Of a DNA stretch of 64,000 nucleotides, positions 1 through 9,656 are shown in pieces. Below the pieces are notes generated by a model that searched no databases, was not told the origin of the DNA, and saw only the letters and a program-made list of their open reading frames with translations. The first letter of the stretch is position 1. Each line of letters opens with the position of its first letter. Source of the stretch: Arthrobacter sp. MYb227 (GTDB lineage: Bacteria; Actinomycetota; Actinomycetes; Actinomycetales; Micrococcaceae); NCBI RefSeq assembly GCF_002975435.1, contig NZ_PCPT01000009.1, positions 62,001 through 126,000 on the forward strand. Direction: 5' to 3'. A program made the translations under genes and the position numbers.

Positions 1-291
1 ACTGCAGTTAACGCTGGTTTAATGAGACTGGACGCGGGATTCTTTCCATCTCGTTGGGACCGTGCCACCCCAAAAGAACGTGAATACATGCTCGCCATGG
101 CGGAAGATGGGGAAGGCCCGTCGATGACGGGAGAGATTGCAACGCGACTGAAGAGCAGCGCAGCCAGTATAGGCACATATCGGGCCCAGCTTATTGCCAA
201 GGGCCTCGTTTATTCCCCCGAGCATGGTGAAATAGCGTTTACGGTTCCAGGCATGGCCGACTTCATCCGCAGACAAAACATCGAGAGATGA
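1..291 (+). CDS. AAA-family ATPase, C-terminal part (5' end outside window)
   Basis: The reading frame is open from the first base, so this is the 3' end of a longer gene and the ATG at 22 is unlikely to be its start. The visible 96 residues match the C-terminal winged-helix region of Orc1/Cdc6-like AAA ATPases common in actinobacteria: an FF..RWDRATPKEREYM segment, then GEGPSMTGEIATRL, and the ending KGLVYSPEHGEIAFTVPGMADF. In that family this part follows the P-loop ATPase module and probably contacts DNA or a partner; the cellular role is unknown. It runs convergently into purL with a strong terminator between them. Confidence 0.75.
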   Translation, partial: TAVNAGLMRLDAGFFPSRWDRATPKEREYMLAMAEDGEGPSMTGEIATRLKSSAASIGTYRAQLIAKGLVYSPEHGEIAFTVPGMADFIRRQNIER

Positions 292-304
292 TCACGCTTT
301 AACG

Positions 305-348
305 AGAGCGGGGCGGCGGAAGGAAAAATCCTTCCGCCGCCCCGCTCT
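305..348. terminator. Bidirectional terminator between ATPase gene and purL
   Basis: A perfect 20-bp inverted repeat (305-324 and 329-348) surrounds an AAAA loop. It lies between the stop codons of two convergent genes, so it can end transcripts from both sides. The stem is very GC-rich; there is no long T tract on either side. Confidence 0.85.
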
Positions 349-366
349 ATTACGGAGTACTAACGC

Positions 367-2682
367 TTAGCCGAAGTACTTCGGCAGCGTTGCTTCGTGA
401 GCTTCGCGCAGCTCGGCCAGGTCCAGATCGAACTGGCCCTGAACCTCAAGCGAGGTAGCCGATGCGTCGACAACACCTAGGCGAAGTACCGGGAAGTTGC
501 GCGCGGTAGCCATGTCGTTGAAGCGAACTTCTTCCGAACGCGGAACAGCAACGATGGCGCGAGCCTGCGACTCGGAGAACAGTGCGGTGAAGGCGTCTAC
601 GCCGTCACGTGCGCACAGATCATCAAGTGCAACGCGGGCGCCAACGCCATAGCGCAGAGCCATCTCGCCCAGTGCGGCACCCAGGCCACCCTCGGAGAGG
701 TCGTGTGCCGAGTCGATCATGCCATCGCGTGAGGCGTTGATCAGGATCGCACCCAGGGTCTTCTCTGCTTCCAGATCGACCTTTGGCGGCAGACCGCCAA
801 GGTGACCACGGAGGTTAGCGAATTCCGAACCATCGAGCTCGTCGAAGGTGGTGCCCAACAGGTAGATGGCCTGGCCATCTGCATCCGCGCGCCAGCCCGA
901 CGGGGTGCGACGTGCAACATCGTCAAGCTTGCCGAGCATTGCCACAACCGGGGTCGGGTGGATCGGGGTGGTGCCGGTCTGGTTGTACAGCGACACGTTA
1001 CCGCCGGTCACCGGAACGCCGAGCACCATGCAAGCATCCGAGAGACCACGAATGGCCTCTGCCAGCTGCCACATGACATCCGGGTCTTCCGGGGAACCGA
1101 AGTTCAGGCAGTCAGAAACTGCCATCGGGATGGCACCGGAGGTAGCAACGTTGCGGTAGGCCTCGGAGAGAGCCAGCTGCGCGCCGTGGTACGGATCTAG
1201 GTAGGTGTAGCGGCCGTTGGCATCGGTAGCCAGAGCAACGCCCAGACCGGTTGCCTCATCCACACGGATCACACCGGCATCATCCGGGGTTGCAAGTGCG
1301 GTGTTGCCGCCAACATAGCGGTCGTACTGGTTAGTGATCCAGTTCTTGGAGCACAGGTTCGGAGAAGCCATCAGCTCAACCAAAGTGGCCTTGAGCTCTT
1401 CACCGGTGGACGGCAAATTCGCACCAGCGGCTGATGCCTTGAAGGTATCTGCCTGCAGGGCATCCTGCCACTCCGGGCGAGCGTACGGGCGGTCGTAGAC
1501 CGGGCCGTCGTGTGCCACGGTGCGCGGGTCAACATCGACGATGACCTCGCCATCCCACTTGATAACCAGGCGGTTGGTGTCGGTCACCTCGCCGAGCCAC
1601 GAGTATTCAACGGCCCACTTGTCCATGACTGCCTCGAAGGCTGCCACGTTATCCGGGGAAACCACGGCCATCATGCGTTCCTGCGACTCGGACATCAGGA
1701 TTTCGCCCGGGGTCAGGGTCGGATCGCGCAGCAGAACGGACGTCAGCTCGATGTCCATGCCACCGTCACCATTGGAGGCAAGCTCCGAGGTGGCGCAGGA
1801 GATGCCAGCGGCACCGAGGTCCTGGATACCCTCAACGAGGGAACCCTTGAACAGTTCCAGGCAGCACTCGATGAGGATCTTCTCGGCGAACGGGTCGCCG
1901 ACCTGAACTGCCGGACGCTTCGATGGCTTGGAATCGTCGAAGGATTCCGAAGAAAGGATCGAAGCGCCGCCAATGCCGTCGCCACCGGTGCGTGCACCGA
2001 AGAGCACAACCTTGTTGCCAAGGCCCGAGGCGTTTGCCAAGCGGATGTCCTCGTGGCGCATGACGCCAACTGCCAGTGCGTTAACCAGTGGGTTGCCCTG
2101 GTACACGGAGTCGAAGACCATTTCGCCGCCGATGTTCGGCAGACCCAGCGAGTTGCCGTAGCCACCGATGCCGGCAACCGCACCGTGCATGATGCGTGCG
2201 GTATCCGGGTGATCGATGGCACCGAAGCGCAATGGATCCATCACGGCTACCGGGCGTGCGCCCATGGAGATGATGTCACGCACGATGCCGCCGATGCCGG
2301 TGGCCGCACCCTGGTACGGCTCGATCATCGTCGGGGAGTTGTGCGATTCGATCTTGAAGGTCACGGCCCAGCCGTCGCCCAGGTTGGTCACGCCGGCGTT
2401 TTCGCCGATGCCAACGAGCATGTCCTTCTTCATTTCCTCGGTGACCTTGTCGCCAAACTGGCGCAGGTGGTTCTTCGAGGACTTGTAGGAGCAGTGCTCG
2501 GACCACATGACCGAGTACATCGCGAGTTCGGCAGCGGTGGGGCGGCGGCCCAGAACCTTGACGACCTCTTCAAATTCGTTCTGCTTCAGGCCGAGCTCGG
2601 CCCAAGGAAGTTCGGTCTCTGGAGTTGCCGCGGCGTTTTCCACGGTGTCCATGTTGAACTTCTTTACTTCTGCGGCGCTCAC
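367..2682 (-). CDS. purL: Phosphoribosylformylglycinamidine synthase subunit PurL
   Basis: PurL is the ATP-dependent synthase subunit that converts FGAR to FGAM with ammonia from PurQ, fourth step of purine synthesis, in the cytosol. At 771 residues it is the short type, which needs separate PurS and PurQ, and both are encoded directly upstream. Visible landmarks are [10 protein letters not shown] at about residue 61, KIESHNSP, the glycine-rich [26 protein letters not shown] and the second-half motifs GGNVSLYN and HDLSEGGLG. The start is a GTG at 2682 whose first bases overlap the purQ stop (GTGA), with GGAGG eight bases upstream inside purQ, so translation is probably coupled. Confidence 0.97.
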   Translation of the reverse strand: MSAAEVKKFNMDTVENAAATPETELPWAELGLKQNEFEEVVKVLGRRPTAAELAMYSVMWSEHCSYKSSKNHLRQFGDKVTEEMKKDMLVGIGENAGVTNLGDGWAVTFKIESHNSPTMIEPYQGAATGIGGIVRDIISMGARPVAVMDPLRFGAIDHPDTARIMHGAVAGIGGYGNSLGLPNIGGEMVFDSVYQGNPLVNALAVGVMRHEDIRLANASGLGNKVVLFGARTGGDGIGGASILSSESFDDSKPSKRPAVQVGDPFAEKILIECCLELFKGSLVEGIQDLGAAGISCATSELASNGDGGMDIELTSVLLRDPTLTPGEILMSESQERMMAVVSPDNVAAFEAVMDKWAVEYSWLGEVTDTNRLVIKWDGEVIVDVDPRTVAHDGPVYDRPYARPEWQDALQADTFKASAAGANLPSTGEELKATLVELMASPNLCSKNWITNQYDRYVGGNTALATPDDAGVIRVDEATGLGVALATDANGRYTYLDPYHGAQLALSEAYRNVATSGAIPMAVSDCLNFGSPEDPDVMWQLAEAIRGLSDACMVLGVPVTGGNVSLYNQTGTTPIHPTPVVAMLGKLDDVARRTPSGWRADADGQAIYLLGTTFDELDGSEFANLRGHLGGLPPKVDLEAEKTLGAILINASRDGMIDSAHDLSEGGLGAALGEMALRYGVGARVALDDLCARDGVDAFTALFSESQARAIVAVPRSEEVRFNDMATARNFPVLRLGVVDASATSLEVQGQFDLDLAELREAHEATLPKYFG

Positions 2683-3434
2683 TTCTGGCCTCCAACAAGG
2701 TGGGTCAGGACGGAGGTGAAGAAACCAAGTCCGTCGGTTCCGGTGTGGTCGGGGCCGAATCCGGCCTCAACTGCGTGCTCCGGGTGCGGCATAAGGCCCA
2801 CCACGTTGCCCGCTTCATTGGTGATACCAGCGATATTGCGGCGCGAACCATTAGGGTTCCAGCCAACGTAACTAAAGGCCACGCGGCCCTCGGCCTCAAG
2901 GGCGTCGAGGGTCTTTTCGTCGGCCACGTACTGGCCGTCCTGGTTTTTCAGTACGATGGTGATTTCCTCACCCTGTGCGTACTGGTTGGTCCAGGCGGTG
3001 GTGTTGTTTTCCACGCGCAGGACCTGGTCGCGGCAGAGGAACTTCAGGTGATCGTTCTTCACCATGGAACCCGGCAACAAGTGCGATTCGGTCAGGATCT
3101 GGAAGCCATTGCAAATACCCAGAACGGGCAGCTTGGCATCGGAGTTCGCTGCATCGATGATCTTGTCCATCATCGGTGCGAAGCGTGCGATGGCACCTGC
3201 GCGCAGGTAGTCACCGTAGGAGAAGCCACCGGGGATGATGACTGCGTCGACGTTCTGCAGGTCAGCGTCGGCGTGCCACAGGGATACTGCCTCGGCGCCG
3301 GCTACGCGGATGGCGCGAGTTGCGTCGCGGTCATCGAGGGTGCCGGGGAAGGTGACAACGCCAATGCGTGCGCCCGAAAGGGCGGTGCTCGGCGTCGAAT
3401 AGTCGCCGATCAATGGAAGTTCGGTTGCACTCAT
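2679..3434 (-). CDS. purQ: Phosphoribosylformylglycinamidine synthase subunit PurQ
   Basis: PurQ is the glutaminase subunit of FGAM synthase; it releases ammonia from glutamine and passes it to PurL. It is a class I glutamine amidotransferase: the nucleophile is Cys108 in GICNGFQ, and MPHPEHAVE near the C terminus carries the catalytic His and Glu. The early FPGTLDDRD and [15 protein letters not shown] segments are typical of the family. The length (251 residues) is slightly above the usual 220-230 because of an N-terminal extension of about 20 residues. Its ATG overlaps the purS stop by one base and its stop overlaps the purL GTG, making one purSQL operon. Confidence 0.97.
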   Translation of the reverse strand: MSATELPLIGDYSTPSTALSGARIGVVTFPGTLDDRDATRAIRVAGAEAVSLWHADADLQNVDAVIIPGGFSYGDYLRAGAIARFAPMMDKIIDAANSDAKLPVLGICNGFQILTESHLLPGSMVKNDHLKFLCRDQVLRVENNTTAWTNQYAQGEEITIVLKNQDGQYVADEKTLDALEAEGRVAFSYVGWNPNGSRRNIAGITNEAGNVVGLMPHPEHAVEAGFGPDHTGTDGLGFFTSVLTHLVGGQK

Positions 3435-3685
3435 TAGTCTGCGACAACCTCGACGTTGACAACGTCTTCGATGACCGGGTTGGAGAGCAGAGTCTCGGCC
3501 GCGGTGCGGGCCTGAGCCAGGATTTCCTCGGTAACCTCGCCCTCGACGGTCAGTTCAAAGCGCTTGCCCTGACGGACCAGGCTGAAAGCGGTAAAGCCGA
3601 GGCGGGGAAGTGCGCCAACGATGGCCTTGCCCTGCGGGTCAAGGATTTCGGGCTTGGGCATAACATCAACAACGATCCGGGGCAT
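3434..3685 (-). CDS. purS: Phosphoribosylformylglycinamidine synthase subunit PurS
   Basis: PurS is the small structural subunit that bridges PurL and PurQ in the FGAM synthase complex and helps channel ammonia. The 83-residue protein has the full family pattern: [22 protein letters not shown] at the start, [17 protein letters not shown] in the middle, and an alternating alpha/beta end that finishes in [10 protein letters not shown]. It is the first gene of purSQL; GGAGAA lies just upstream of the ATG. The roughly 200 bases between it and the divergent ychJ must hold both promoters. Confidence 0.96.
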   Translation of the reverse strand: MPRIVVDVMPKPEILDPQGKAIVGALPRLGFTAFSLVRQGKRFELTVEGEVTEEILAQARTAAETLLSNPVIEDVVNVEVVAD

Positions 3686-3874
3686 CCGGGTTCTCCTGTG
3701 CGCGAGGGGTGGTTAATCGCCTGCGGACGTGCCGTCTCACGCCAATGGTGGGGGCGTTCCGCGAGCTTGCCTTCTAAGTCTACCGGCAAGCAAACAATCC
3801 ATTGATTTTGGTTTGCTTCAATAAAGGGACCAAGGCCACCTTTACCGGGGAGTATTCGCACAACACGGTGCGCA

Positions 3875-3880
3875 TAAGCT
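3875..3880 (+). promoter_or_regulatory. Possible -10 element of a leaderless ychJ transcript
   Basis: TAAGCT is followed by six bases and then the ATG at 3887, with no Shine-Dalgarno sequence in between. This spacing fits a leaderless mRNA, which is common in actinobacteria. The matching -35 box is weak, so this is only a suggestion. Confidence 0.3.
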
Positions 3881-3886
3881 AGTTAA

Positions 3887-4288
3887 ATGGATAAAGATGC
3901 ACGATGCCTATGCAATTCCGGGGAAATCTACGGTTCCTGCTGTGGTCGATTTCACGTAGGCTACCGAGAATTAGAAGCTCCGGTGTGGCCGGGCACAGCT
4001 GTTGAACTGATGCGTTCACGTTTTAGCGCCTTTGCCATGATGCTTCCCGACTATTTGTTGGCTACCTGGCACCCCACTACTCGTCCGACGGAGCTCGAGT
4101 TGGATGAGGCAATTGTGTGGCGCAATCTTGAGATCATTCGCACCGAATCCGGTGGCCCCTTTGACCAGAGTGGAATCGTCGAATTTGAGGCGCACTACAG
4201 GATTTTGGGTCAGCGCGAATCCCAGCATGAGGTCAGCAACTTTGTGCGTGAGGACGGCCGCTGGTACTACCTGGATGCTGTTGAATAG
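3887..4288 (+). CDS. YchJ family (UPF0225) zinc-binding protein
   Basis: This 133-residue cytosolic protein belongs to the YchJ/UPF0225 family. It has an N-terminal SEC-C-like metal-binding part (CLCNSGEIYGSCCG, residues 8-21) followed by the family core LMRSRFSAFA, DYLLATWHPTTRP and the C-terminal FVREDGRWYYLDA. The biochemical role of the family is not known. The gene is divergent from purS and is closed by a hairpin at 4307-4340. A decayed copy of its 3' end lies 3.9 kb downstream, past the M14 peptidase gene. Confidence 0.9.
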   Translation: MDKDARCLCNSGEIYGSCCGRFHVGYRELEAPVWPGTAVELMRSRFSAFAMMLPDYLLATWHPTTRPTELELDEAIVWRNLEIIRTESGGPFDQSGIVEFEAHYRILGQRESQHEVSNFVREDGRWYYLDAVE

Positions 4289-4306
4289 CGAACGCGTTGG
4301 ACGTGT

Positions 4307-4340
4307 GAGTGGGGAGTGGGAAAAATCCCACCCCCCACTC
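4307..4340 (+). terminator. Terminator after ychJ
   Basis: A 14-bp stem with one mismatch (4307-4320 and 4327-4340) encloses a six-base A-rich loop. It sits 18 bases past the ychJ stop and in front of the convergent M14 peptidase stop, so it may work both ways. Confidence 0.7.
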
Positions 4341-4372
4341 ATTTACTCGGGTCTAGCCGGATATGGCGAGCC

Positions 4373-7039
4373 CTACTTATTGATACGAGCGAGCTCCGAT
4401 TTGGAAACCTCGGAGCCGGCTCCGTTGTAGATGGCATTTGTCACGACGGTCCAGCTGGCCCGCGGCCAAGTACGGAACGTGATATGACCACCTGCGACCG
4501 TTACATTTCCCATGCCGTAAGCGAATGACGCGATATTCGTGCCACCTGCGATTGCTTCGGTTCCGGAGGCGTACCCGCTGACGAGGAGATCGCCCTTCGT
4601 GGGGTAGGTTGATGCGCTGGCCTTTTTGTCTTTCAAAGTGAACACCGCATCATTGTTGTACCATGTTGGCCAACTCTTCGGCATGCCCCACGTGGCAGGT
4701 TTAGACACGTCGTACTTTTGGGCAAGTAGAGCCCCTGGAGCATTGAAGGTTTTGCGGTCAGTAGGGGTGATGTTCTGTGCTGGTAAACCCAGTGCATCAA
4801 TAGCGGTTACCGAAGCGGAACCAAGAGCCACCAAGTTGCCACCCTTGTTAGTGAATTCCTTGAGTTTGGTCAGGCCGTCAGGCACGCCAGCCGCCCAAGC
4901 GAATTCTTCTGGATACTTGGTTGCATCGAGACCCTTTGTGATGCGGTCAGCTGAAATACCGGGAGCCAAGATGATGGTGTCGAACTTCTTGGCTAGATTC
5001 GCATAGTCCTTGGCCTCGACAACTTTGTAATTGGTTCCGAACTGATCCATCATCCAAGTCATCCACCCACCTGGCATATTGTTCGCTCCCTTGATTAGGC
5101 CCACGCGGGTGTTTTTCTTGAGCTTGATGGCCGCTGTTTTCGGCATCTTTTCAAGCGCATAAACAGGTAGCGTTGTTTGCGTTAGTGCTGATTCGAGCAC
5201 TTGGCGAGACTTCTTGTCTGCTGGGATCAATAGAGCGCCTTCGGAAAGAGTCGTGCCTAGGACCTTGACGCCAGACTTCGCACGGAAGGTTGTTACCCCT
5301 GCATCTTGTAGCGCATCGATGATTTTTCCGAGCCCGTATGAGTCAGGAGCTACTACGTATGCGCCTCCCTTCTGGGGAGCCTTGGGCATGCGGAAGCGTT
5401 CTTGTGCGACGGCGTGAACACGTTCTGTATTGGCCTTGAACTCTCCGTCAATCGCCTTTACTTCAACGCCGAAGAATAGCCCGAGGTTATCTGTGGTTTC
5501 GCTGTAGGGCATGATGAGTGGGCAGCCATTGGTGCACTTTCGTGCACTGTCGGGGTACTTATCAATCCGCAGCAACTGGTCGACCCAACGGCCGATTGGT
5601 TGCTGGGTCTTGATGATGTACGAACCCTTCTCGTACTTTTTACCGTCGGCTTTGAAGCTCTTTGTGGCCCGATCGATTTCAACCTTGCCGAACTCGAAAA
5701 CCTTTAGCATGTCATATACGGCGTACTGATCCCGTTGCTTGGCAGGGATGACATATGCGTAGGCATCGGCGTCCCAGTCGTATGCATCCTGAGTCACCTG
5801 ATACAGATTGTTGAAGAGATAATCTTGAGCATCTTCGGCAACCGAATTCATACCGCTGAACGCGGCATTCTGATGGTAGGTGACGTTTTGCTTAAAGGTC
5901 CACGTCGTTGAATCGTAAGGCATCGGGTTACGCATAGTCCGTGGACTGTCGTCAAGACGATCGGAACTGTAGGTGTACGCGAGGTCAGGGTTTGAAGCTA
6001 CTTCGCTTAGCCATACCGATGCACCTTGGAATGTTCCGTATCCGGCGACATCTGCGTTCCACATGATTCCGTAGGCGTCATCATGCTGGGTGCCTTTGAG
6101 TCCCTTGGCAGTCAGATCCTTTTGGGCTTCCATACCAATTGCATTGCTTCCAGTGACAGAAATTGGATTAACCGCTGAAGATAGTGGTTCGTCCCAAGTC
6201 GGAACCCAAATACGTGGGCTTGTCGTGCCGGCTTGGTGCATGTAATGCTGAACAACTGGCCGGTACTTCTGTTCAAGCGAAACGCGAGTCCGAGATTCAT
6301 CTTGGGTGAACATGAACCAGTCACGGTTGTTGTCGTGACCAGCGTAGCGGTGGTACAGATCCGGGTACGTTCGGTTGTAGCCAGTTCCTGCCGTCTCGTT
6401 GAAGTAGTCAACTACCATTTTCTGGCCATCAGGGTTTGCCGACGGGACGACTAGCACGACCATGTTCGACAAGATCTTTTTTGTTTCATCGGAATCCTCA
6501 GTGGCAAGACGATGAACGATATTTACCATCGCTTGTGTGGTTCCAACCTCGGTGGCGTGGATACTTGCTTCGACGTAGTAGACGGGCACCGTTGTCTTTG
6601 CCAGTTCCCTGGCATAGTCGTCTACGCTGATACCAGCCTTCTTAGCGTCTGATTCCAGTGCTTTCGGGTCGGCCAAACGATCATTAATGGCCAGGATTTC
6701 ATCGAGCCGTTCAAGGTTTTCAGTACTGCTCATGCGCAAGATCGGGTAGTCGTCTCCGTCGGTGGTCTTGCCCGCGACTTCATATTCGACTTCGGTTGAT
6801 TTCGATGCAATGAGCTGAAAATATTCCTTGATCTTACTGAAGGCTGCCAGCTTTCCTTCGTCACCGATTTCAAACCCAAAGTAAGCAGAGGGTGCGGGGA
6901 CGTCTGGTGCCTTGCTGGGGTTCTGGGCCGTAATGCTCAAGTTTGCCCAAGGGGCGACTCCTCCGATCGCAGGGCTTGCTAACAAGCCAGCAACTGCAAG
7001 AAACGAGGCAGCACCCAAGAAACTCTTTCGAACTTTCAT
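4373..7039 (-). CDS. Secreted M14-family zinc carboxypeptidase
   Basis: A secreted metallopeptidase of about 888 residues. From the ATG at 7039 the protein starts with a basic n-region (MKVRKS), a hydrophobic stretch and a likely signal peptidase site after about residue 27. The M14 catalytic domain follows: the zinc ligands are probably His161 and Glu164 in SIHATEVG and the later His in VVQHYMHQAG (about 265-268); PSANPDGQ and HDNNRDWFM are also typical. The last 350 residues form a GATase-like/beta-rich region seen in large bacterial M14 enzymes (APGISADRITKG, NKGGNLVALGSAS). An ATG at 7060 is in frame, but 7039 has GAGG at the right distance. Base composition looks AT-richer than its neighbours. 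Confidence 0.88.
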   Translation of the reverse strand: MKVRKSFLGAASFLAVAGLLASPAIGGVAPWANLSITAQNPSKAPDVPAPSAYFGFEIGDEGKLAAFSKIKEYFQLIASKSTEVEYEVAGKTTDGDDYPILRMSSTENLERLDEILAINDRLADPKALESDAKKAGISVDDYARELAKTTVPVYYVEASIHATEVGTTQAMVNIVHRLATEDSDETKKILSNMVVLVVPSANPDGQKMVVDYFNETAGTGYNRTYPDLYHRYAGHDNNRDWFMFTQDESRTRVSLEQKYRPVVQHYMHQAGTTSPRIWVPTWDEPLSSAVNPISVTGSNAIGMEAQKDLTAKGLKGTQHDDAYGIMWNADVAGYGTFQGASVWLSEVASNPDLAYTYSSDRLDDSPRTMRNPMPYDSTTWTFKQNVTYHQNAAFSGMNSVAEDAQDYLFNNLYQVTQDAYDWDADAYAYVIPAKQRDQYAVYDMLKVFEFGKVEIDRATKSFKADGKKYEKGSYIIKTQQPIGRWVDQLLRIDKYPDSARKCTNGCPLIMPYSETTDNLGLFFGVEVKAIDGEFKANTERVHAVAQERFRMPKAPQKGGAYVVAPDSYGLGKIIDALQDAGVTTFRAKSGVKVLGTTLSEGALLIPADKKSRQVLESALTQTTLPVYALEKMPKTAAIKLKKNTRVGLIKGANNMPGGWMTWMMDQFGTNYKVVEAKDYANLAKKFDTIILAPGISADRITKGLDATKYPEEFAWAAGVPDGLTKLKEFTNKGGNLVALGSASVTAIDALGLPAQNITPTDRKTFNAPGALLAQKYDVSKPATWGMPKSWPTWYNNDAVFTLKDKKASASTYPTKGDLLVSGYASGTEAIAGGTNIASFAYGMGNVTVAGGHITFRTWPRASWTVVTNAIYNGAGSEVSKSELARINK

Positions 7040-7064
7040 GATTTCCTCACTAGATCTCAAGTCC

Positions 7065-7088
7065 TACCCGGACATACTTGTCCGGGTA
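7065..7088. promoter_or_regulatory. Inverted repeat upstream of the M14 peptidase gene
   Basis: A perfect 10-bp inverted repeat (7065-7074 and 7079-7088, TACCCGGACA with its complement) is separated by TACT. It lies 25 bases before the peptidase ATG. It may be an operator for a dimeric repressor or a 5'-leader hairpin; no regulator gene is adjacent. Confidence 0.45.
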
Positions 7089-7995
7089 AAGCGGCGCGAG
7101 CCTGCAGAGTCGAGCCGTGAAGCAATGCGTGGGGATTTCGCATGATGCGTAGGATCTTATCCTTGTGGGATTGAGACCAACATAGTAATCGCTTCGAGGG
7201 TTTTCAATAGCAAATCGTCCAGTGGATACAGGCATGCGCAGCTTAATGTCTAATGGAGAATTTTGCACATGAGTTATCCAAATCATTTATTTTGTGGGTA
7301 GAAATGTGTGGATGCAGGGGAGATTTGTAAGTTAGGGATAGACCGGAAGCTTCGACGGATTATCTCTATAGCTCTGAAATGTTCAATCTGACCTGTTGAT
7401 ACCCAACTCGAATATGAATGTGTAATGATGTCCCAGCTATGTTGGGGTGGAACGTTGGCTATGTTTAGCACGCAATTCTAAGCTAAATACGCATGCTTCG
7501 AAATTAGCGTGGGAGTGTTCAAAAACACGGAGTTGATTAGTTTTTGCATGACGGTTTGGACGAATTGTTGGCATTCTTGCGTCCAGAGCGGAACTCATAA
7601 GTTCCAAGGGAAGCAGGAAAAATAGCTGATCAGGCCGAGATTGAGACTTGCCACGGCGAAAAACTTAGACCGTGAACATCCATAGATGTCTAAGCATTTT
7701 CATCAAAGTTGAAGGCTTCTTCATCGAAAATAGAACTATGTGAGGCCGATTGGATGGATGAATGCTTCAAATAAGTTCAGCATGGGCCCACTAATAGATG
7801 AGCTATACGCGGATGCTTCCGTACTACGAAGAGGAACAGCGCGCAACTGTCGTGAGTAGTTCGAGACGCAGTTGACGCGCATCTATCCATCTCTTTGACC
7901 CAGATATTGGTTGCACAGGGAAAATCATGTTTTATTTGGGCAACTTGGCTGATTTTGTGAATAAGATGCTTGAGCGTCGGCGAACAAAAATGAGT
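7089..7995. other. Gene-poor, AT-richer intergenic stretch
   Basis: About 900 bases upstream of the M14 peptidase hold no reading frame that resembles a known protein on either strand. The composition is visibly more AT-rich than the flanking housekeeping genes. The peptidase promoter must lie at its left end. The stretch may contain decayed coding sequence, because it leads straight into the ychJ-like remnant. Confidence 0.5.
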
Positions 7996-7999
7996 CAAG

Positions 8000-8192
8000 G
8001 GTCCGATGGATGCGAGATTCCCTGAATATTATCGTTTTGAGAGCCACTTATTTGATCACCCCTTGACCGCTAGGAGTCCTATGAGCTCTGAAGCAAACGG
8101 AATGTTCAAGGAGAAGGCCCCAGTATTGAAGACAAGGACTTCTGGTGAGACGATGCACCATTGGTGCTACCTGGATGCTGTTGGATAGCGAA
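8000..8192 (+). pseudogene. Decayed ychJ-like remnant (C-terminal part)
   Basis: Bases 8161-8193 match 4261-4293, the last codons and stop region of ychJ, at 30 of 33 positions, and both encode a W.YLDAV ending. Upstream, the translation MDARFPEYY...DHPLTARS resembles the intact protein's LMRSRFSAFA...WHPTTRP at low level, with parts of the domain missing and no N-terminal cysteine region. It reads as the remains of a second ychJ copy in the same orientation. A short functional peptide from the ATG at 8006 (60 residues) is possible but less likely. Confidence 0.6.
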
Positions 8193-8220
8193 CTTGGTTC
8201 GCACCGCTGACCGTCACTAT

Positions 8221-8271
8221 CACTAACTACTTACACAACGTCAGTGGTGTGTATTGTGTCGGTAGTTAGTG
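8221..8271 (-). terminator. Hairpin downstream of ald
   Basis: Outer arms 8221-8230 and 8262-8271 (CACTAACTAC and complement) are perfectly paired; a second paired block, ACACAA/TTGTGT at 8233-8238 and 8254-8259, lies inside after a two-base bulge on each side. It begins 34 bases after the ald stop and probably ends the ald transcript. No T tract is seen. Confidence 0.55.
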
Positions 8272-8304
8272 TTAGTTGCGAGAGTTGCTTAAGTAACTCT
8301 TGTG

Positions 8305-9423
8305 TTAGTTCCCGGAGAGTACATCGTCGATTGAGCGGTGCTCGCGCCCCAGCGCATCGGCAACCGGGGTGGAAATAATTTCGCCACCGTGAGTCATGAG
8401 GCCATTGGCGAAGCCAGAATCCTCGCTCAGTGCCTGCTTCCAACCTTTATTGGCTATACGTAGCGCGTAGGGCAATGTTGCATTGGTCAATGCCGCGGTT
8501 GAGGTCTGTGGCACGGCCCCTGGCATGTTTGTCACGCAGTAGTACAGAGCGTTATGAACCTTGTAGGTAGGATCCGCGTGAGTGGTGGGATGTGAGCCTT
8601 CAAAGCAACCGCCCTGATCGATGGCAATATCCACAAGTACCGATCCCGGACGCATCTTTTCTACCATGTCGAGAGTGACAAGTTTTGGTGCCGCGGCACC
8701 GGGAATCAATACCGAACCAATCACCAAATCTGCCTCGGCAACCTCTCGAGCAATTGCATGCTTGGATGAAGCAAGAGTTTTGACCCTGCCACGGTAATCG
8801 GTGTCGATTTCCTTCAAACGAGCCAGATTTACATCAAAAATTGTGACATCCGCTCCGAGGCCGGCCGAGGCCGCTGCGGCGTTTTCGCCTGCAACACCGC
8901 CGCCGATCACGACAACCTTGGCCGGGCGAGTACCTGGAACACCACCCATGAGGATGCCAGAGCCGCCTGCCGGTTCCTGCAGGGTAAAGGCACCAATCTG
9001 TGCTGCAAGTCGACCAGCAACCTCGCTCATGGGAGCCAAGAGTGGCAGCGCGGACCCGCGGCGAACCGTCTCATAAGCAATGGTGGTAGTGCCCGCATTG
9101 AGGATCGCTTCGGTGCATTCGGGAGCCGCGGCAAGATGCAAATAGGCGAAGAGGATCTGGTTTTCTCGTAGTAGTCCGTATTCTTCGCTACCTGGTTCCT
9201 TGACCTTGAGGATCATGTCCCCGGCAGCCCACGTGGCAGCGGCATCTGCGGCTATCTGCGCTCCGGCTTCCATATAGTGGGCATCTTCGATGCCTGAGCC
9301 AAGACCCGCGCCTGATTCGATCGTGACTTGGTGGCCGTGCGCCACGAACTCCGCTACACCCGCTGGGGTGATGGCAACACGTAGTTCGTTATTCTTGGTC
9401 TCCTTGGGCACGGCAATGATCAT
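8305..9423 (-). CDS. ald: Alanine dehydrogenase
   Basis: Catalyses the NAD-dependent, reversible deamination of L-alanine to pyruvate and ammonium in the cytosol. The 372 residues match the family length. It opens with MIIAVPKETKNNELRVAITP, has the substrate-binding KVKEP and YLHLAA, the NAD-binding glycine motif VVIGGGVAGENAA around residue 170, and the late signature VDIAIDQGGC...HNALYYCVTNMPGAVPQTST. The ATG at 9423 is preceded by GAGGAG. It is divergent from the MDR-type oxidoreductase gene and is transcribed alone. Confidence 0.97.
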   Translation of the reverse strand: MIIAVPKETKNNELRVAITPAGVAEFVAHGHQVTIESGAGLGSGIEDAHYMEAGAQIAADAAATWAAGDMILKVKEPGSEEYGLLRENQILFAYLHLAAAPECTEAILNAGTTTIAYETVRRGSALPLLAPMSEVAGRLAAQIGAFTLQEPAGGSGILMGGVPGTRPAKVVVIGGGVAGENAAAASAGLGADVTIFDVNLARLKEIDTDYRGRVKTLASSKHAIAREVAEADLVIGSVLIPGAAAPKLVTLDMVEKMRPGSVLVDIAIDQGGCFEGSHPTTHADPTYKVHNALYYCVTNMPGAVPQTSTAALTNATLPYALRIANKGWKQALSEDSGFANGLMTHGGEIISTPVADALGREHRSIDDVLSGN

Positions 9424-9453
9424 CGAAACTAACTCCTCGGGATTATGTAGGTA

Positions 9454-9469
9454 CCCCGTTCTTACGGGG
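9454..9469. promoter_or_regulatory. Short hairpin in the ald leader
   Basis: CCCCG and CGGGG (9454-9458 and 9465-9469) can pair around a six-base loop about 30 bases upstream of the ald ATG. Its role is not clear; it could lie in the 5' leader or in the promoter. Confidence 0.25.
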
Positions 9470-9656
9470 CACGGTTGAGCTTGAGTCTAGATTGCGGATG
9501 AACAAAAAGCCCGGGATCACGGGTATATGTCGAAGCCTCTTGTCAGCTCAGTCAGTGGCTGTAAGCGCACAGGGCCGAGCCATGAATATTTTCATCTCGC
9601 TGGCTGTTGTAAGTGGGAGGCAGTACTTGAACTACGCGGTGAAAGCGGGAAACACG

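Noticed and set aside
1510-2871. A 453-codon open frame on plus opposite purL/purQ
   Set aside because: It is the antisense shadow of purL and purQ, which have full family matches; its translation has no recognisable domain.
7777-7998. 73-codon open frame on minus in the gene-poor stretch
   Set aside because: No similarity recognised and no ribosome site; treated as chance.
9492-9656. N-terminal extension of the MDR oxidoreductase
   Set aside because: Residues before MSEYTMKAMAY do not resemble the family and would occupy the divergent promoter region.
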